Assembly: GCA_050084985.1 (NCBI GenBank) | Contig: JBITNC010000001.1 | Span: 13,268,001-13,332,000, forward strand | DNA length: 64,000 nt | Reading direction: 5' to 3' | Source: Nageia nagi | Lineage: Eukaryota > Pinophyta | In this document: positions 22,603 through 34,499 of the stretch, piece after piece | Layout: every line of letters begins with the position of its first letter | Numbering within the stretch: the stretch's first letter is position 1 | Program-made: the position numbers and the translations under genes | Notes under the pieces: model-generated | Told to the model about the DNA's origin: nothing | Database searches by the model: none | What the model saw: the letters and a program-made list of their open reading frames with translations, nothing else

Positions 22603-23482
22603 GCAGTTACCATCAATAATTTGTTATAGTGGGTTATCCTTCAACCATATATTACCTTTGTTTCCTTGGCTTATCATTCTTACATTGGATGAGATTGGAG
22701 AACTCATACATTTTGGTGTTGTAGAGGACTAAAGGTGCTTGGTGAGCTTGGAAAACTCATACTTGATGGCTAAAATTTACTTTTATGAGGAACAACATGG
22801 ATAGGCTAAATATTTGATGATGTCTTCTCCTCCAAACACTCTTCTAGATATATTTTCTATTGCAATATTTTATTACCATACTCTCTCCCTTCATCAAAAA
22901 TGGCATCTCTTGAGAAAATGGTCTTATGAGTCTTAGGATTATATAATTTGTAAGATTTGGAGTGCTCACAATATCCTATAAACATACATGCATATGATTT
23001 TGCATCCAAATTCCTCCTCTTTCCATCATTCACATGAACATATGCAAGACAACCAAAAACCTTCAAATGTTTCAAATTTGGTTTTCTCTTAAACCAAGCT
23101 TCATAGGGAGTGATTTTATTCAAACTTATTGAAGAGGACCTATTCAAAATATACATTATTATTCTTATTTCTTTAGCCCAATAAAAATTGGATAATTTCT
23201 TACTTTGCCATATCAACCAAGGTTATATTTTTCCTTTCTGCTACACCATTTGGTTGTGGTTTGTAAAGAGAGTGAGATGTATTCTAATGCCATTTTATTT
23301 GAAATAATAAAATAATTCATTACTACAATAATCTCCTTGTCTATCAATTTTCAAACATTTCACATGATAGCCAATTTGCTTCTCAAAAAAAATTCTAAAT
23401 TCTTTAAAATAGTCCAATGCCTCATCTTTACTTTAAATGAAGTAAACCCAACACATTCTACTAAAATAATCAATAAAAGTGA
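22603..23482 (-). pseudogene. Integrase core and C-terminus of element B (copy 1)
   Basis: Open part 22857-23216: NRSSSISLNKITPYEAWFKRKP, LKVFGCLAYVHV, the copia integrase C-terminal signature. Upstream, to 23482, the core is readable with stops: FIDYFSRMCWVYF, FFEKQIGYHVKCLKIDRQGDYCSNE with the second catalytic Asp, and a damaged NGxAERxN segment. The N-terminal part continues beyond the CACTA insertion at 24611-25050. The low-coordinate end meets element A through its TSD. Confidence 0.85.
23480..23482. repeat. TSD of CACTA element, left (tga)
   Basis: Three bases before the terminal CACTA, repeated at 24608-24610. Removing the element and one tga restores the integrase frame. Confidence 0.85.
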
Positions 23483-23724
23483 CACTACTATATTGTATTA
23501 ATTTTGCATCATACCATGCATCAATTCATAATATTATTTTTAAAAAAATATATAAATCATGATGTATCAATTGATGCTAAGGGTATTGTCAAATAAAGCA
23601 TCATTATTTGCATTACTTATAATGTCATTCCTTGCATCGTATATTGGTATTCTAAGCATCAACGTTATAGATGTTGTATAAAGAATCATTTATAGAATCA
23701 AAATTATAGGAATGAGAAAGATTT

Positions 23725-24085
23725 CTTATTTGTATCATGCATCTTGTCAAATAATTCATGAGTCTTCTCTATGCTTCCTAATTTTGCATATATGTCTAAT
23801 AGGGCACTCACAACCACAATATCTGATAAAAATTTAATTTTAAAGAGTCTTTGATGTTTGTATAAACCCTTTTACAAATATCTCATTTTGGTGCATGCTT
23901 TGAGGATGCTGGTAAAGGTGAATTCATTTGGTTGGACTACTATTGATGTTTATTACATTTAGTGAAACAATTTCAATGCCTATTAAGGAAAGCCATATCT
24001 TTGGTAACTTGAAATTATTATATTCCATGAGAAGATGTGTCATTTGATCATATAGTCAAACATTTCATGGGCATTCAACAAAATT
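23725..24085 (-). pseudogene. Captured PPR-protein fragment inside CACTA element (copy 1)
   Basis: A minus-strand frame of about 115 codons with six or so stops reads HEMFDYMIK, FSWNIIISSYQRYGFP, ALKLFH, VQPNEFTFTSILKACTKM, FLSDIVVVSALLDIYAKLGS and IEKTHELFDKMHDT. This is the repeating layout of plant PLS-class pentatricopeptide proteins (SWN-x-IIS-x-Y, F-T-x-x-SIL-x-AC, ALxDxYAKxGS, A-x-ELFDKM). PPR proteins bind organelle RNA. Here only about three repeats survive, without start, transit peptide or C-terminal domain, so it is a gene fragment carried by the transposon. Confidence 0.85.
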
Positions 24086-24374
24086 TGTGAGCCTCTACCA
24101 AAATTTGTGGATGATTAAAGCATGTAATGCATATTTTCCTTACCATAAAATGCAGATACACACTACTATCTATGTTCTTCAACATGTCTTCAGCCCTTGT
24201 GAACCTGTATCACTAAAAATGACCTTATAAAGGGAAAGCTCCTTAATTTACTCATCATTGGCATCATACCTGCCATTAAAAATTCATCGTAAATAAAGGG
24301 AATGCATTGATGATCGATAGTGTATCATGCCATGATCTATGTGCATGATCCGTACATTTTTTTTCTATTCCATA

Positions 24375-24545
24375 TATCATTTGATGCATTGTTTGATGCA
24401 ATAAAATGCATCAACTAATGCATCAGTTGATGTATCAACTGATGCATCAATTGGTACATTAACTAATGCATCAACTGAAGCATCAAAAAATTTGGTTTTA
24501 TATAGATTGATGTAGACATGTCAAACAATGATGCATCTTGCATCA
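24375..24545. repeat. Subterminal TGATGCATCA repeat cluster of the CACTA element
   Basis: More than ten copies of TGATGCA/TGCATCA in both orientations, many forming the palindrome TTGATGCATCAA. A sparser set lies at 23505-23660 near the other end. Such subterminal repeats bind transposase accessory protein in En/Spm. Copy 2 is at about 31944-32114. Confidence 0.75.
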
Positions 24546-24610
24546 TGACATAAAAATGCAATTATAGGACATATCGTATGATGCAAAATTGCTAAAATAT
24601 AGTAGTGTGA

Positions 24611-25050
24611 TAAAGTAAGAGGATTTACCAAAAATTTAGGTTTACATAGGCTCACAAATATTGGTATGAACCAATTGTAAATGGCATTTTACTCTCCATG
24701 CGTCTTCCTTGGGAAACTTTCTCCTTGCTTGCTTTCCTAGTGGACATTCCTCACATACTTCTTTGCAATCTTCTACTTGTGGTAGTCCTCTCACCATTGA
24801 TGGAAGTATCTTCAAACTTTGAAAATTCAAATGCCCAAAAGTACATTTTATCTTCAATTCCCACAAAAATATAACCTCCATCCTTTTCAAGAAACTTCAT
24901 TGGGAAGAGTCTATTTATAGTCATTGGAATGCTACTAACAAGCATTTCACCATGATTTTTATCATATGTTTTCAATATTTTATCTTTAAATACCAAATTA
25001 TAATTCTTCTAAAGCATTTGGCCAATACTTAACAAACTTTTCTTTAAATC
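24611..25050 (-). pseudogene. Gag-pre-integrase and integrase N-terminus of element B (copy 1)
   Basis: Open parts 24642-24890 and 24751-24996. The frame shows KDKILKTYDKNHGEMLV, MKFLEKDGGYIF, then GHLNFQSLKIL...CEECPLGKQARRKFP (H and C-x2-C of the zinc-binding domain) and LQLVHTNICEPM, the start of the integrase core, before the CACTA insertion. The high-coordinate end, at the CAAAGCATA microhomology, is fused to gag-protease of element A by the duplication, so the upstream protease of B is missing from this copy. Confidence 0.85.
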
Positions 25051-25064
25051 CAAAGCATAGGTGA

Positions 25065-26130
25065 TTAGTGCAACCAAGCATTTAGATGAAAAAGTGTGAG
25101 ACATTGAGTAGAGTGTCGTAGTAAAACTAGTATGAGTATTTTTCTTTTCTTTGTAGTTCTTTACATTTCTATTACCTTTGTACTTTTCTTTGTAGTTCTT
25201 TACATTTCTATTACCTTTGTACTTTTCTTCTCTTTTCTTTTTGTAAAAATTAACTTCTTTGTGACCTTGAATGCCATAGTAGTTACAATTTCCATCAAAC
25301 TTTTCTTAAGGATAAGGAGTGTTTGATTTTCCTTTTCCATCTCTTTGCTTGAAGTAATTATTGTTGTTGTTCTTGCTATTGTGATTTTTATTGTTCCTAT
25401 TGCTCTTGTAGCCATTACTTCTTTTCTCAAAACTTTTGGAGGAATAAGGGTAATATTTCTTTTGATGGTTGAACTTATTTTTGAAAAAAGTTTTGATTGC
25501 TCCAAGAGCAACGTTATTATCTTTAGGAGAAGAAATCAAACCTTCATTACTAATGGTTTTCTCATGCTTAAATAGGTTCCTTGAAAGGTTCTCAAGGGAT
25601 ATGACTTCTTCATCATCATCAAGCCTTATTTTCATAACTATTACAAAATTTCTAAACTTTGAAGAGAGACTTTAAAAAATGATAAAGATCATGAACTTAT
25701 CATTGATCTAATTACACCCACAAATAACAAGTTGGGTCCTTAGATCAATGATTTTGTTCAAGTAGATAGCCACATTTTTATCTTCCCCTTAATGAGATTG
25801 AAGCAACTTTTGAAGAATGGTAAACCTTCTTGAAAATTTTTAACCAAAGTATATTTGCTTAAGCTTTTTCCATGCTTCTTTTGCTAAGGTTGAAGAGGAT
25901 ATTATCATGAGCACATCATTTGAAACTACATGGTAAATCATGAAGGTTGCCCACTCATTTTTTATGTTGTAGCCTCTAATGCCTTCTCATATATAGGAGG
26001 TACAAGGTTTTCATTCACTATTTGCCATAACTTCCTTACTTGTAATTCAGCTCTCATCTAAAGTTCCCCAATCCCATAGTTGGAACCATCAAGTATGTGT
26101 TTGGGTAAAAATGATTCTCTCATTTGTACA
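25065..26130 (-). pseudogene. Gag of element A (duplicated copy 2)
   Basis: Same frames as 17495-18560, including the open part 25306-25635 with the Asn-rich tail and the 39 bp in-frame repeat. Downstream pol of element A is absent. The frame ends at the duplication junction against element B. Confidence 0.85.
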
Positions 26131-29100
26131 CAAAATGTGAAATAATAAGCATATGGTCTAATAAACAATATTAAATGTTAAGTTTTAACTAAGTAAATAA
26201 TACATGTTACATTTAACACTAAAGGCATGCTTGATTTAATTCATAAGTGCAAATGTTTTATAATTCAAATAATAACCTATGTACCTAAATACATTTCTCA
26301 TCTCAAGAATGTAGATGTAGAGTGACATTATTAAGGCTTATTTTCTTGTCTAAAATTAGGCCTTCACCTGGATGCCCACATAAGAGGAGCCCAAGTACTA
26401 CTAATCTTCAACCAGTTTCCCTTGGGTAGCAATATACTTTCATAAGGAGAAGTACTAGCTATTTTTCAAGATTTCGATATTTATTGGATTGACCAAATTA
26501 TTAATCTTGATTAGGTTTCAACTTTTCCTCTTAGGTTTTAGGATAATCCCTGAATATACATGCAAACATGTGGTATCACTATAGACATGCCTATCCATAT
26601 AATAGAGTTATGTCTAGACCAATAGAGGACTTAGAGGCAATTAAGAAGTATAGACTTTTCACCACTTGGATTGTCGAACTTAAAGGCTCCATTCTGCCTA
26701 TCCTCACCTCATGGCTCCCCAAACAAGTCATGTTGCAAAATGTTCATACAGATGTGTTCATTTTAGAGGGTTTATCATATCAATGTTTACATTTTTTTTT
26801 ACATAAGCAAATAAATCAAAGTACAAAACATGAAATACAACATCATCCATTCATAATTTGAAACCTGTGTCCAATGGGTTTTGTTTACTAACCCCTAAAG
26901 GACATTATTTACATAAATTCAAAATTTGCACAAGTCCATTCCATACTTTGCATAAGGATAAATACTCAACATGCATTCATGCATCTTAAAAAAAATTTTA
27001 AGTCCTTGATCATGCATTAAAAAATATTATGCTTTAAGCATTAAAAAAAATGCATTATTCACATAGCTTTAAAAATTTAAGCAAGCATGCACCATTCCAA
27101 TAAATTAAGTAAGAATCATGCATCAACCCATAACTTAAAAACTTAAGTAAGCATGCATTATAAAGTAAAGATTTACCATGTAAAATCTAGATAAAATTTA
27201 AGTAAGAAATTTATACAAATTCCCCCTTTTTACTTGAAGTTTTATCCCTAAAGATAACATACTAGCTTTACCTTAGAAATTTAACTAAAGAAATAAAACT
27301 ACTTACATGCTAAAACATTATCTTCTAAGTATGCATTCATTCTAATATTTTTAAGTAAATACAAAATAATTACCCTTTTTACTTAAAAATACCATAGCAT
27401 TCCCCACCTTTTGCTTATAAAAAAGTTTAATGCAACAAGGAATAATAGACACTTAAAAAAATTTCTTAGTAAGAAAGTGTGAAGTTTACACTAAAAATTA
27501 TCATTTTTTTAGTAAATAGCCATACTTAAAAGTATTTATCAAAAAATTTATGCTTCCAAAAAATTACTTTTATATATGCCACATTTTCTAAAAAATAGGA
27601 GAGCATTTAAGAGTAGTGATGAATTTTTGACGATCTACTTACTCTAAAGTAATGTAATCATGACAATGCTTTAATTTTGGAGTATAAGTGTTTCTAATTG
27701 CATTTAATAATGGAATGGTTTGTAAGAAAGCAAAGAATGTTAAATGCCCTCCAAAATGAGTATACACTTACTTTTAAGTGCATTTAATGGAAAAAAAAGT
27801 ACTTGTAAGAAACAATAATAAAACTTGAATGCACCAACCAAACAGTTAAATGAGAGCCTCCCCTTTTTTTAATTAAAAAACTCTATGCCTATGAAGGAGG
27901 GAGAGAACAAGACAAAACAACAAAAAAATAATTAGAATGGAGCTATGTAGGAACAAAGGAAAGAAGGGTTGTGCATAGAAAGGACTATGCACAAGTAATG
28001 AAGGAGGTCCATGAGCTAGGAGAGTGGTAGGAAGAGCCATACAGATGGTGGAGGTTTTGGAGGGGTCAAGGTGATGCGAGTAGGTGGGTAGGTCGATAAG
28101 GAAGAGATTGAAAAGTGGAGGTAAGTAGATTATCAGTGGAGGGAAGTGGCTAAGAAGCCTATAGGAAACAACAACCATAATAGTAGAGTCAGAAAGCAAA
28201 AGTGCAAGAGAGCCATCATGCAAGGAGGTCATCGAAGTGATAGTCAAACTTCAACCAAATGTTAGCCATGAAAATCCACCATGCTAAGAAGAGGGGTTTT
28301 GGTCAGGGACATGGTTGCATAGGAGAAGAGTTCGATGGAGCAAATGGAGGAAGCTCACAAAAAAAGAGAGAGGTGGTGTTGAGGGAGATGCAGAGCTTTG
28401 GATAGAGAGCAATGTGGGGATTCAAATACCCATGCAATGAACTATGGAATGGAGGTAATGGTGAGAGTATACATGAAAGATTGCTACTATTATTACTGCA
28501 TTACATGCATTTTAATAGTGTGGCAAGGGTAGATGTGAAAGATTGCTAAATTGCATGGATTTTAACAATGTGATGAGGGTAAACATGAAAGATTGCTACT
28601 ATTGTTGTTGCATTGCATAGATTTTAACAGTGTGACAAGGGCAAATGTGAAAAATTGCTACTATTGTTACTACATTGCATGGATTTTAATAGTGTAAGGT
28701 AGTGATTTAGGAGGGTCCTTACAGCATGTATTGAACTAGTACTAATCTCTTCCACATGATCATGGCCATGTGGTTGTCTTGTGCAACAAACTAATATGAT
28801 GCATTGGCCATGGCAATGGTGATGTGGCATGGTGGATATGAAAATTTTGCTATTGCTCATTCATCTCCAAATATGAACAACATGAAGAGCAGAGTCAATG
28901 CCATTAGGGTCCCATCCCTTTGCCCCTACCCCTATCCCTATTCCTAGGAGGCCATGGCCTTTACCATCCATCTCACTTGACTACTACTTGTAGCATCATA
29001 GATGGATTCAATGGTAATGTAGTGCTTTAAATTTATGTAACAATAGAGTATGTAAATCATAACATTAGATACATTATTGACCAAAAACAAATTCTTTGTT

Positions 29101-29651
29101 ATTCTTTTAAGTGGAATTTTTTTTTTTTTAATAAAAAGAGAGTCTTCATCCCTTTTTGAAACAAAATATCTAAAAAGTAGATTTATCTAAAAAAAAGGTT
29201 TTGTTTTAAATAAATAATTTTGCAAATATTTTTGATAATAAATGGTAATTTTTGCAAAAAGAAGTAAAATATAACTACTTCCCTCAAATTTTTACACTAA
29301 ATTTGTGTAAACAAAATTAAGTATATAAAAAAAAATCAATCTTGACTATAACACATTATTTGCTACATATAAGATAATGTAACTAATAAAGTAATGTTAG
29401 TAATAATATAGAAATACCTGGAAGTATATTTTCTTCAATGGATTAACTTATAATAATGGATTAACTTATAATAATAAAAAGAATGTTAGACTCATAATGA
29501 GCTAATCCAAGGAAAGAAATATATGCCTTCTTTTAGTTTTACCTCACCAATGGGGAGTAAGATGAGGAATGAAGAAGGATCATCAAGATGTAGCTTGCAC
29601 ACCAAAAAGAAGAGACTCTGTGCCAAAGATGTGAAGATGAGCCTCCAAGGA
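26131..29651 (-). other. Leader of element A (duplicated copy 2)
   Basis: Repeats 18561-22082 with three homopolymer length differences. Includes the conserved antisense-ORF block (26568-26861) and the minisatellite (about 28458-28694). Confidence 0.85.
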
Positions 29652-29666
29652 GCTCTGATACCAATT

Positions 29667-30171
29667 TGAAGGAACTAACACTAACAAGATAATTCCTAAT
29701 CAACCAAGATCACATGAAAGCTCTCAATTCACATATAACAAACTCACAAACAAGACAATCTCACAAAGAAGCTCAATATGTAAAGTGGTTCCTTCAACTA
29801 GGAATACATCCACTAATTAAATCTTTACTTCAATCACAAATACATCTCTCTTACAATCCTCCTAATCTCAATCCCACACTTCAATCCTATAGCATAACTT
29901 TACTTCATAATTGGTGTGTGATCACAAAGAGGAAGCCTTCTATTTATAGGCCAAAATCACTCTTTGGGTCACCTTTTTATCCAATGTACAAAAACATGAC
30001 ATGCACATCCTTTTACCCAAGGGGCATGCTCATGAAATGGAGTGTAAGACAAGTTACATTATCATATTCACTTAAATACTTAAGGTATCAAATAATACCC
30101 TTAAGTATTAGTGAATTTACATAGAAGATTTAACACAAACCTTTACAATAATGCATTTATACATTCCAATA
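29667..30171 (-). repeat. Duplicated 5' LTR of element A (copy 2)
   Basis: Duplicate of 22098-22602, followed by gcagt and element B integrase. Primer site at 29652-29663 and TATA box at 29940-29949. With no partner pol, this is a third LTR produced by segmental duplication, not by transposition. Confidence 0.95.
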
Positions 30172-31051
30172 GCAGTTACCATCAATAATTTGTTATAGTG
30201 GGTTATCCTTCAACCATATATTACCTTTGTTTCCTTGGCTTATCATTCTTACATTGGATGAGATTGGAGAACTCATACATTTTGGTGTTGTAGAGGACTA
30301 AAGGTGCTTGGTGAGCTTGGAAAACTCATACTTGATGGCTAAAATTTACTTTTATGAGGAACAACATGGATAGGCTAAATATTTGATGATGTCTTCTCCT
30401 CCAAACACTCTTCTAGATATATTTTCTATTGCAATATTTTATTACCATACTCTCTCCCTTCATCAAAAATGGCATCTCTTGAGAAAATGGTCTTATGAGT
30501 CTTAGGATTATATAATTTGTAAGATTTGGAGTGCTCACAATATCCTATAAACATACATGCATATGATTTTGCATCCAAATTCCTCCTCTTTCCATCATTC
30601 ACATGAACATATGCAAGACAACCAAAAACCTTCAAATGTTTCAAATTTGGTTTTCTCTTAAACCAAGCTTCATAGGGAGTGATTTTATTCAAACTTATTG
30701 AAGAGGACCTATTCAAAATATACATTATTATTCTTATTTCTTTAGCCCAATAAAAATTGGATAATTTCTTACTTTGCCATATCAACCAAGGTTATATTTT
30801 TCCTTTCTGCTACACCATTTGGTTGTGGTTTGTAAAGAGAGTGAGATGTATTCTAATGCCATTTTATTTGAAATAATAAAATAATTCATTACTACAATAA
30901 TCTCCTTGTCTATCAATTTTCAAACATTTCACATGATAGCCAATTTGCTTCTCAAAAAAAATTCTAAATTCTTTAAAATAGTCCAATGCCTCATCTTTAC
31001 TTTAAATGAAGTAAACCCAACACATTCTACTAAAATAATCAATAAAAGTGA
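30172..31051 (-). pseudogene. Integrase core and C-terminus of element B (copy 2)
   Basis: Duplicate of 22603-23482, with the open part 30426-30785 translating identically to copy 1. It continues across the CACTA element to 32180-32628. Confidence 0.9.
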
Positions 31052-32176
31052 CACTACTATATTGTATTAATTTTGCATCATACCATGCATCAATTCATAA
31101 TATTATTTTTAAAAAAATATATAAATCATGATGTATCAATTGATGCTAAGGGTATTGTCAAATAAAGCATCATTATTTGCATTACTTATAATGTCATTCC
31201 TTGCATCGTATATTGGTATTCTAAGCATCAACGTTATAGATGTTGTATAAAGAATCATTTATAGAATCAAAATTATAGGAATGAGAAAGATTTCTTATTT
31301 GTATCATGCATCTTGTCAAATAATTCATGAGTCTTCTCTATGCTTCCTAATTTTGCATATATGTCTAATAGGGCACTCACAACCACAATATCTGATAAAA
31401 ATTTAATTTTAAAGAGTCTTTGATGTTTGTATAAACCCTTTTACAAATATCTCATTTTGGTGCATGCTTTGAGGATGCTGGTAAAGGTGAATTCATTTGG
31501 TTGGACTACTATTGATGTTTATTACATTTAGTGAAACAATTTCAATGCCTATTAAGGAAAGCCATATCTTTGGTAACTTGAAATTATTATATTCCATGAG
31601 AAGATGTGTCATTTGATCATATAGTCAAACATTTCATGGGCATTCAACAAAATTTGTGAGCCTCTACCAAAATTTGTGGATGATTAAAGCATGTAATGCA
31701 TATTTTCCTTACCATAAAATGCAGATACACACTACTATCTATGTTCTTCAACATGTCTTCAGCCCTTGTGAACCTGTATCACTAAAAATGACCTTATAAA
31801 GGGAAAGCTCCTTAATTTACTCATCATTGGCATCATACCTGCCATTAAAAATTCATCGTAAATAAAGGGAATGCATTGATGATCGATAGTGTATCATGCC
31901 ATGATCTATGTGCATGATCCGTACATTTTTTTTCTATTCCATATATCATTTGATGCATTGTTTGATGCAATAAAATGCATCAACTAATGCATCAGTTGAT
32001 GTATCAACTGATGCATCAATTGGTACATTAACTAATGCATCAACTGAAGCATCAAAAAATTTGGTTTTATATAGATTGATGTAGACATGTCAAACAATGA
32101 TGCATCTTGCATCATGACATAAAAATGCAATTATAGGACATATCGTATGATGCAAAATTGCTAAAATATAGTAGTG
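31052..32176. mobile_element. CACTA transposon, copy 2 (with tga TSD)
   Basis: Duplicate of 23483-24607, same inverted repeats and TSDs. It arose by the tandem duplication, not by a second transposition, because the flanks are duplicated too. Confidence 0.92.
31294..31654 (-). pseudogene. Captured PPR fragment (copy 2)
   Basis: Duplicate of 23725-24085, same broken PPR repeats. Confidence 0.85.
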
Positions 32177-32179
32177 TGA

Positions 32180-32628
32180 TAAAGTAAGAGGATTTACCAA
32201 AAATTTAGGTTTACATAGGCTCACAAATATTGGTATGAACCAATTGTAAATGGCATTTTACTCTCCATGCGTCTTCCTTGGGAAACTTTCTCCTTGCTTG
32301 CTTTCCTAGTGGACATTCCTCACATACTTCTTTGCAATCTTCTACTTGTGGTAGTCCTCTCACCATTGATGGAAGTATCTTCAAACTTTGAAAATTCAAA
32401 TGCCCAAAAGTACATTTTATCTTCAATTCCCACAAAAATATAACGTCCATCCTTTTCAAGAAACTTCATTGGGAAGAGTCTATTTATAGTCATTGGAATG
32501 CTACTAACAAGCATTTCACCATGATTTTTATCATATGTTTTCAATATTTTATCTTTAAATACCAAATTATAATTCTTCTAAAGCATTTGGCCAATACTTA
32601 ACAAACTTTTCTTTAAATCCAAAGCATA
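32180..32628 (-). pseudogene. Gag-pre-integrase and integrase N-terminus of element B (copy 2, ancestral context)
   Basis: Duplicate of 24611-25050, but continuous upstream with the protease of element B (KDIYYALDLKKSLLSIGQML across 32580-32640). One substitution at 32445 changes MKRMEV to MKRMDV in one frame and DGGY to DGRY in another. Confidence 0.88.
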
Positions 32629-32903
32629 ATAGATATCCTTTACCTTCATGATTCCCTTTTTTTTGGCACTTGCATTTCTCCTTTACTAAAAATCTTCAAG
32701 CTCTTCTCATCTAATAACTTCACACTTGACCTGTAAGAGTAATCAAGTGTAGAAAGTAAGGATTATTCATCAATCATGTGGTTTATGCAGACACTATATA
32801 AGAGCCAAGTCTTATTTTTAAGATTTAGGAGCTTGCAATTGAGAGGAACAAATATTCTTCTCCATATCCTTGCTCTTCTTCTCCATAGTGGATAAATTTG
32901 ATG
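32629..32903 (-). pseudogene. Copia protease region of element B
   Basis: The minus-strand frame contains TWLLYSVCINHMIDE, matching the copia protease active site (W-x-x-DSGCTNHM; the catalytic Asp is now Tyr), then SLLSTLDYSYRSSVKLLDEKSLKIF and GEMQV. The upstream HYGEEEQGYGEEYLF links to the gag zinc knuckle now at 41360-41400 on the far side of element C. Confidence 0.75.
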
Positions 32904-34448
32904 TGATGAGACATTTTTGGGCTCAATCCTCAAACATTCCCTAAGAGAGGGACATTTGGATTCCAACCTTCAAATTGGTCAATTGAACTCAAAATGGTAC
33001 AAGCATTCCAATATATAGCTAGGATTGATATATTTTGCAATGATATTTCAAAAATGTACTCATAAACCCAACATCTAGGCAAAGAAGCATAAACATGTCT
33101 TAAACTATGAAAATGCACTTCTAGATCCAACATCCAACTTATGGAGCAATTAACAACTTCTAAAATACCAAAAACCTCTCTAGTTACAACATCCCATTTA
33201 GGGAGAAATAAGACATCAAACAAGAAGATAATTCTCCCAATATTCCAATGTACCAATCAGGAAGCAAAAATAGCTAGCAAATAATGTAAACTTCACACAC
33301 AATGCAACATTCTATTTTAGGAGCACAAATGAAATTTGAATAATGCAAAAACTACTCCATAATCCAATATTCAGCCATAGGGAGATAAATAACAATATTA
33401 TGATAACAAAATATAATTGTATTCGAATATAGTAAGAGAAGAGCAATTACAATATTTTTATCTACCAATGGAGTTTGTACTAGGATTGTCTCATATTGGG
33501 TTATTTCAGATGGCTCCAAGGCCTCACCAATCCCAGAATTAGTGAAGCAAGAGCAAGTTTTCTATAATAACTATGATGGAACCAACAACGTTCCTCTCAA
33601 GATGTCTACATTAAGTTCGAAGGTATCCTTCTCTCCCTTTAATATCTCAATTACAGGTTATCCTACAAGTGGTAAATATAGAGCCTCCACTCAATTTGGA
33701 ATAAAAGGGTTTATAATCAAATTTAGCATATCCCTTAATGAATATGAGTTCTCCTTTTATAAGTGAGGATGATCATATTCTAATCTACTTTGGGATGATC
33801 CAATGGTGGAGAAATGTGATCTGTGTTCTCCTGTATGCAATGACCAAGATGGGAAGCCTTAGAATAAGTGTAATCACATCCAAGGGCCTAAAAATGGTAA
33901 GGTCTAAGAGGGGGTGATTTTGCAGTACCTTGTGATCAATGCCATTATTCCATATGCTAGGTAATCAATGTGGGATCTTTATATTATCCAAATCCCAACA
34001 TCCATGTTCTAGGATTGTTAACTTCCATTAAAATCACCAATACTTAGTTCAAAGTACCAGGTTAACCCTTAGAGCTACAAATATCCTCATAGTCAATGCA
34101 ATCACCTAGGGGGATGTTCTACCTCAAACAGGGGAGAACTAATGACTTAAGATACATTTACTACCAATGTTACATTCATCAAGGCTAGAATATGAAATGT
34201 CTCATTTATTGATACTAATATTGCATTTACATTTATAGTTGCCTTGGTATTATAAATACATCATTAATTAGCATCTTGGTAAATAAATAAATGGACCATT
34301 TATTGCATAATTAGAGAATTATTGAGTCTCTAAGTGGAATTTACATCATTTTGGTCAAATTATACATAAATGGATAAAATCATACCTAAATTAATATTCC
34401 CATTTATCATAGGTGTGGAGAAAACACTTAAAAAATGGGGACATTACA
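32904..34448 (-). repeat. 3' LTR of element C
   Basis: 1545 bases, matching 39808-41349 from TGATGAG(A/C)CATTTTTGGGC to ATGGGGACATTA. On the minus strand a purine tract (TTTAGGGAGGGTGGACT) precedes its TGTAATGTCCCC start. The interior has diverged repeats of about 60 bp. Confidence 0.88.
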
Positions 34449-34499
34449 AGTCCACCCTCCCTAAATTGCTTTCCCTCAAGCAATTCAAAAATTCCACTA

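Larger units (their letters stand above)
23483..24607. mobile_element. Non-autonomous CACTA (En/Spm-type) transposon, copy 1
   Basis: 1125 bases. The termini are inverted repeats starting CACTACTATATT, with the inner arm AATTTTGCATCATAC present at both ends. The three-base TSD (tga) and CACTA termini are diagnostic of this superfamily. Both subterminal regions are dense in GCATCA/TGATGC motifs. No transposase is encoded. The interior holds an antisense PPR-like fragment. It is inserted in the integrase of element B. Copy 2 is 31052-32176. Confidence 0.9.
17481..25050. repeat. 7.57 kb tandem duplication, copy 1
   Basis: Direct repeat of 7570 bases followed at once by copy 2 (25051-32619). Differences I could find: homopolymer length changes at about 19449 (A7/A6), 19653 (C6/C5) and 21549 (T12/T13), and one substitution (C at 24876, G at 32445). 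The nine bases CAAAGCATA occur at 17481, 25051 and 32620, so the junction shows nine-base microhomology. The unit runs from the protease region of element A, through its 5' LTR, into elements B and CACTA. Confidence 0.95.
25051..32619. repeat. 7.57 kb tandem duplication, copy 2
   Basis: 7569 bases, nearly identical to 17481-25050. The right edge (CAAAGCATA at 32620-32628) runs into the original upstream part of element B (AAGGATATCTATTATGC on the minus strand), which shows that this is the ancestral flank and that 25051 is the new junction. Confidence 0.95.

Noticed and set aside
24375-24545. Possible CRISPR-like array because of many short repeats
   Set aside because: Plant DNA, repeats are irregularly spaced palindromes at the subterminal end of a CACTA element; no repeat-spacer regularity.
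29667-30171. Separate solo LTR of the A/D family
   Set aside because: Both flanks are duplicated with it, and it is part of copy 2 of the tandem duplication.
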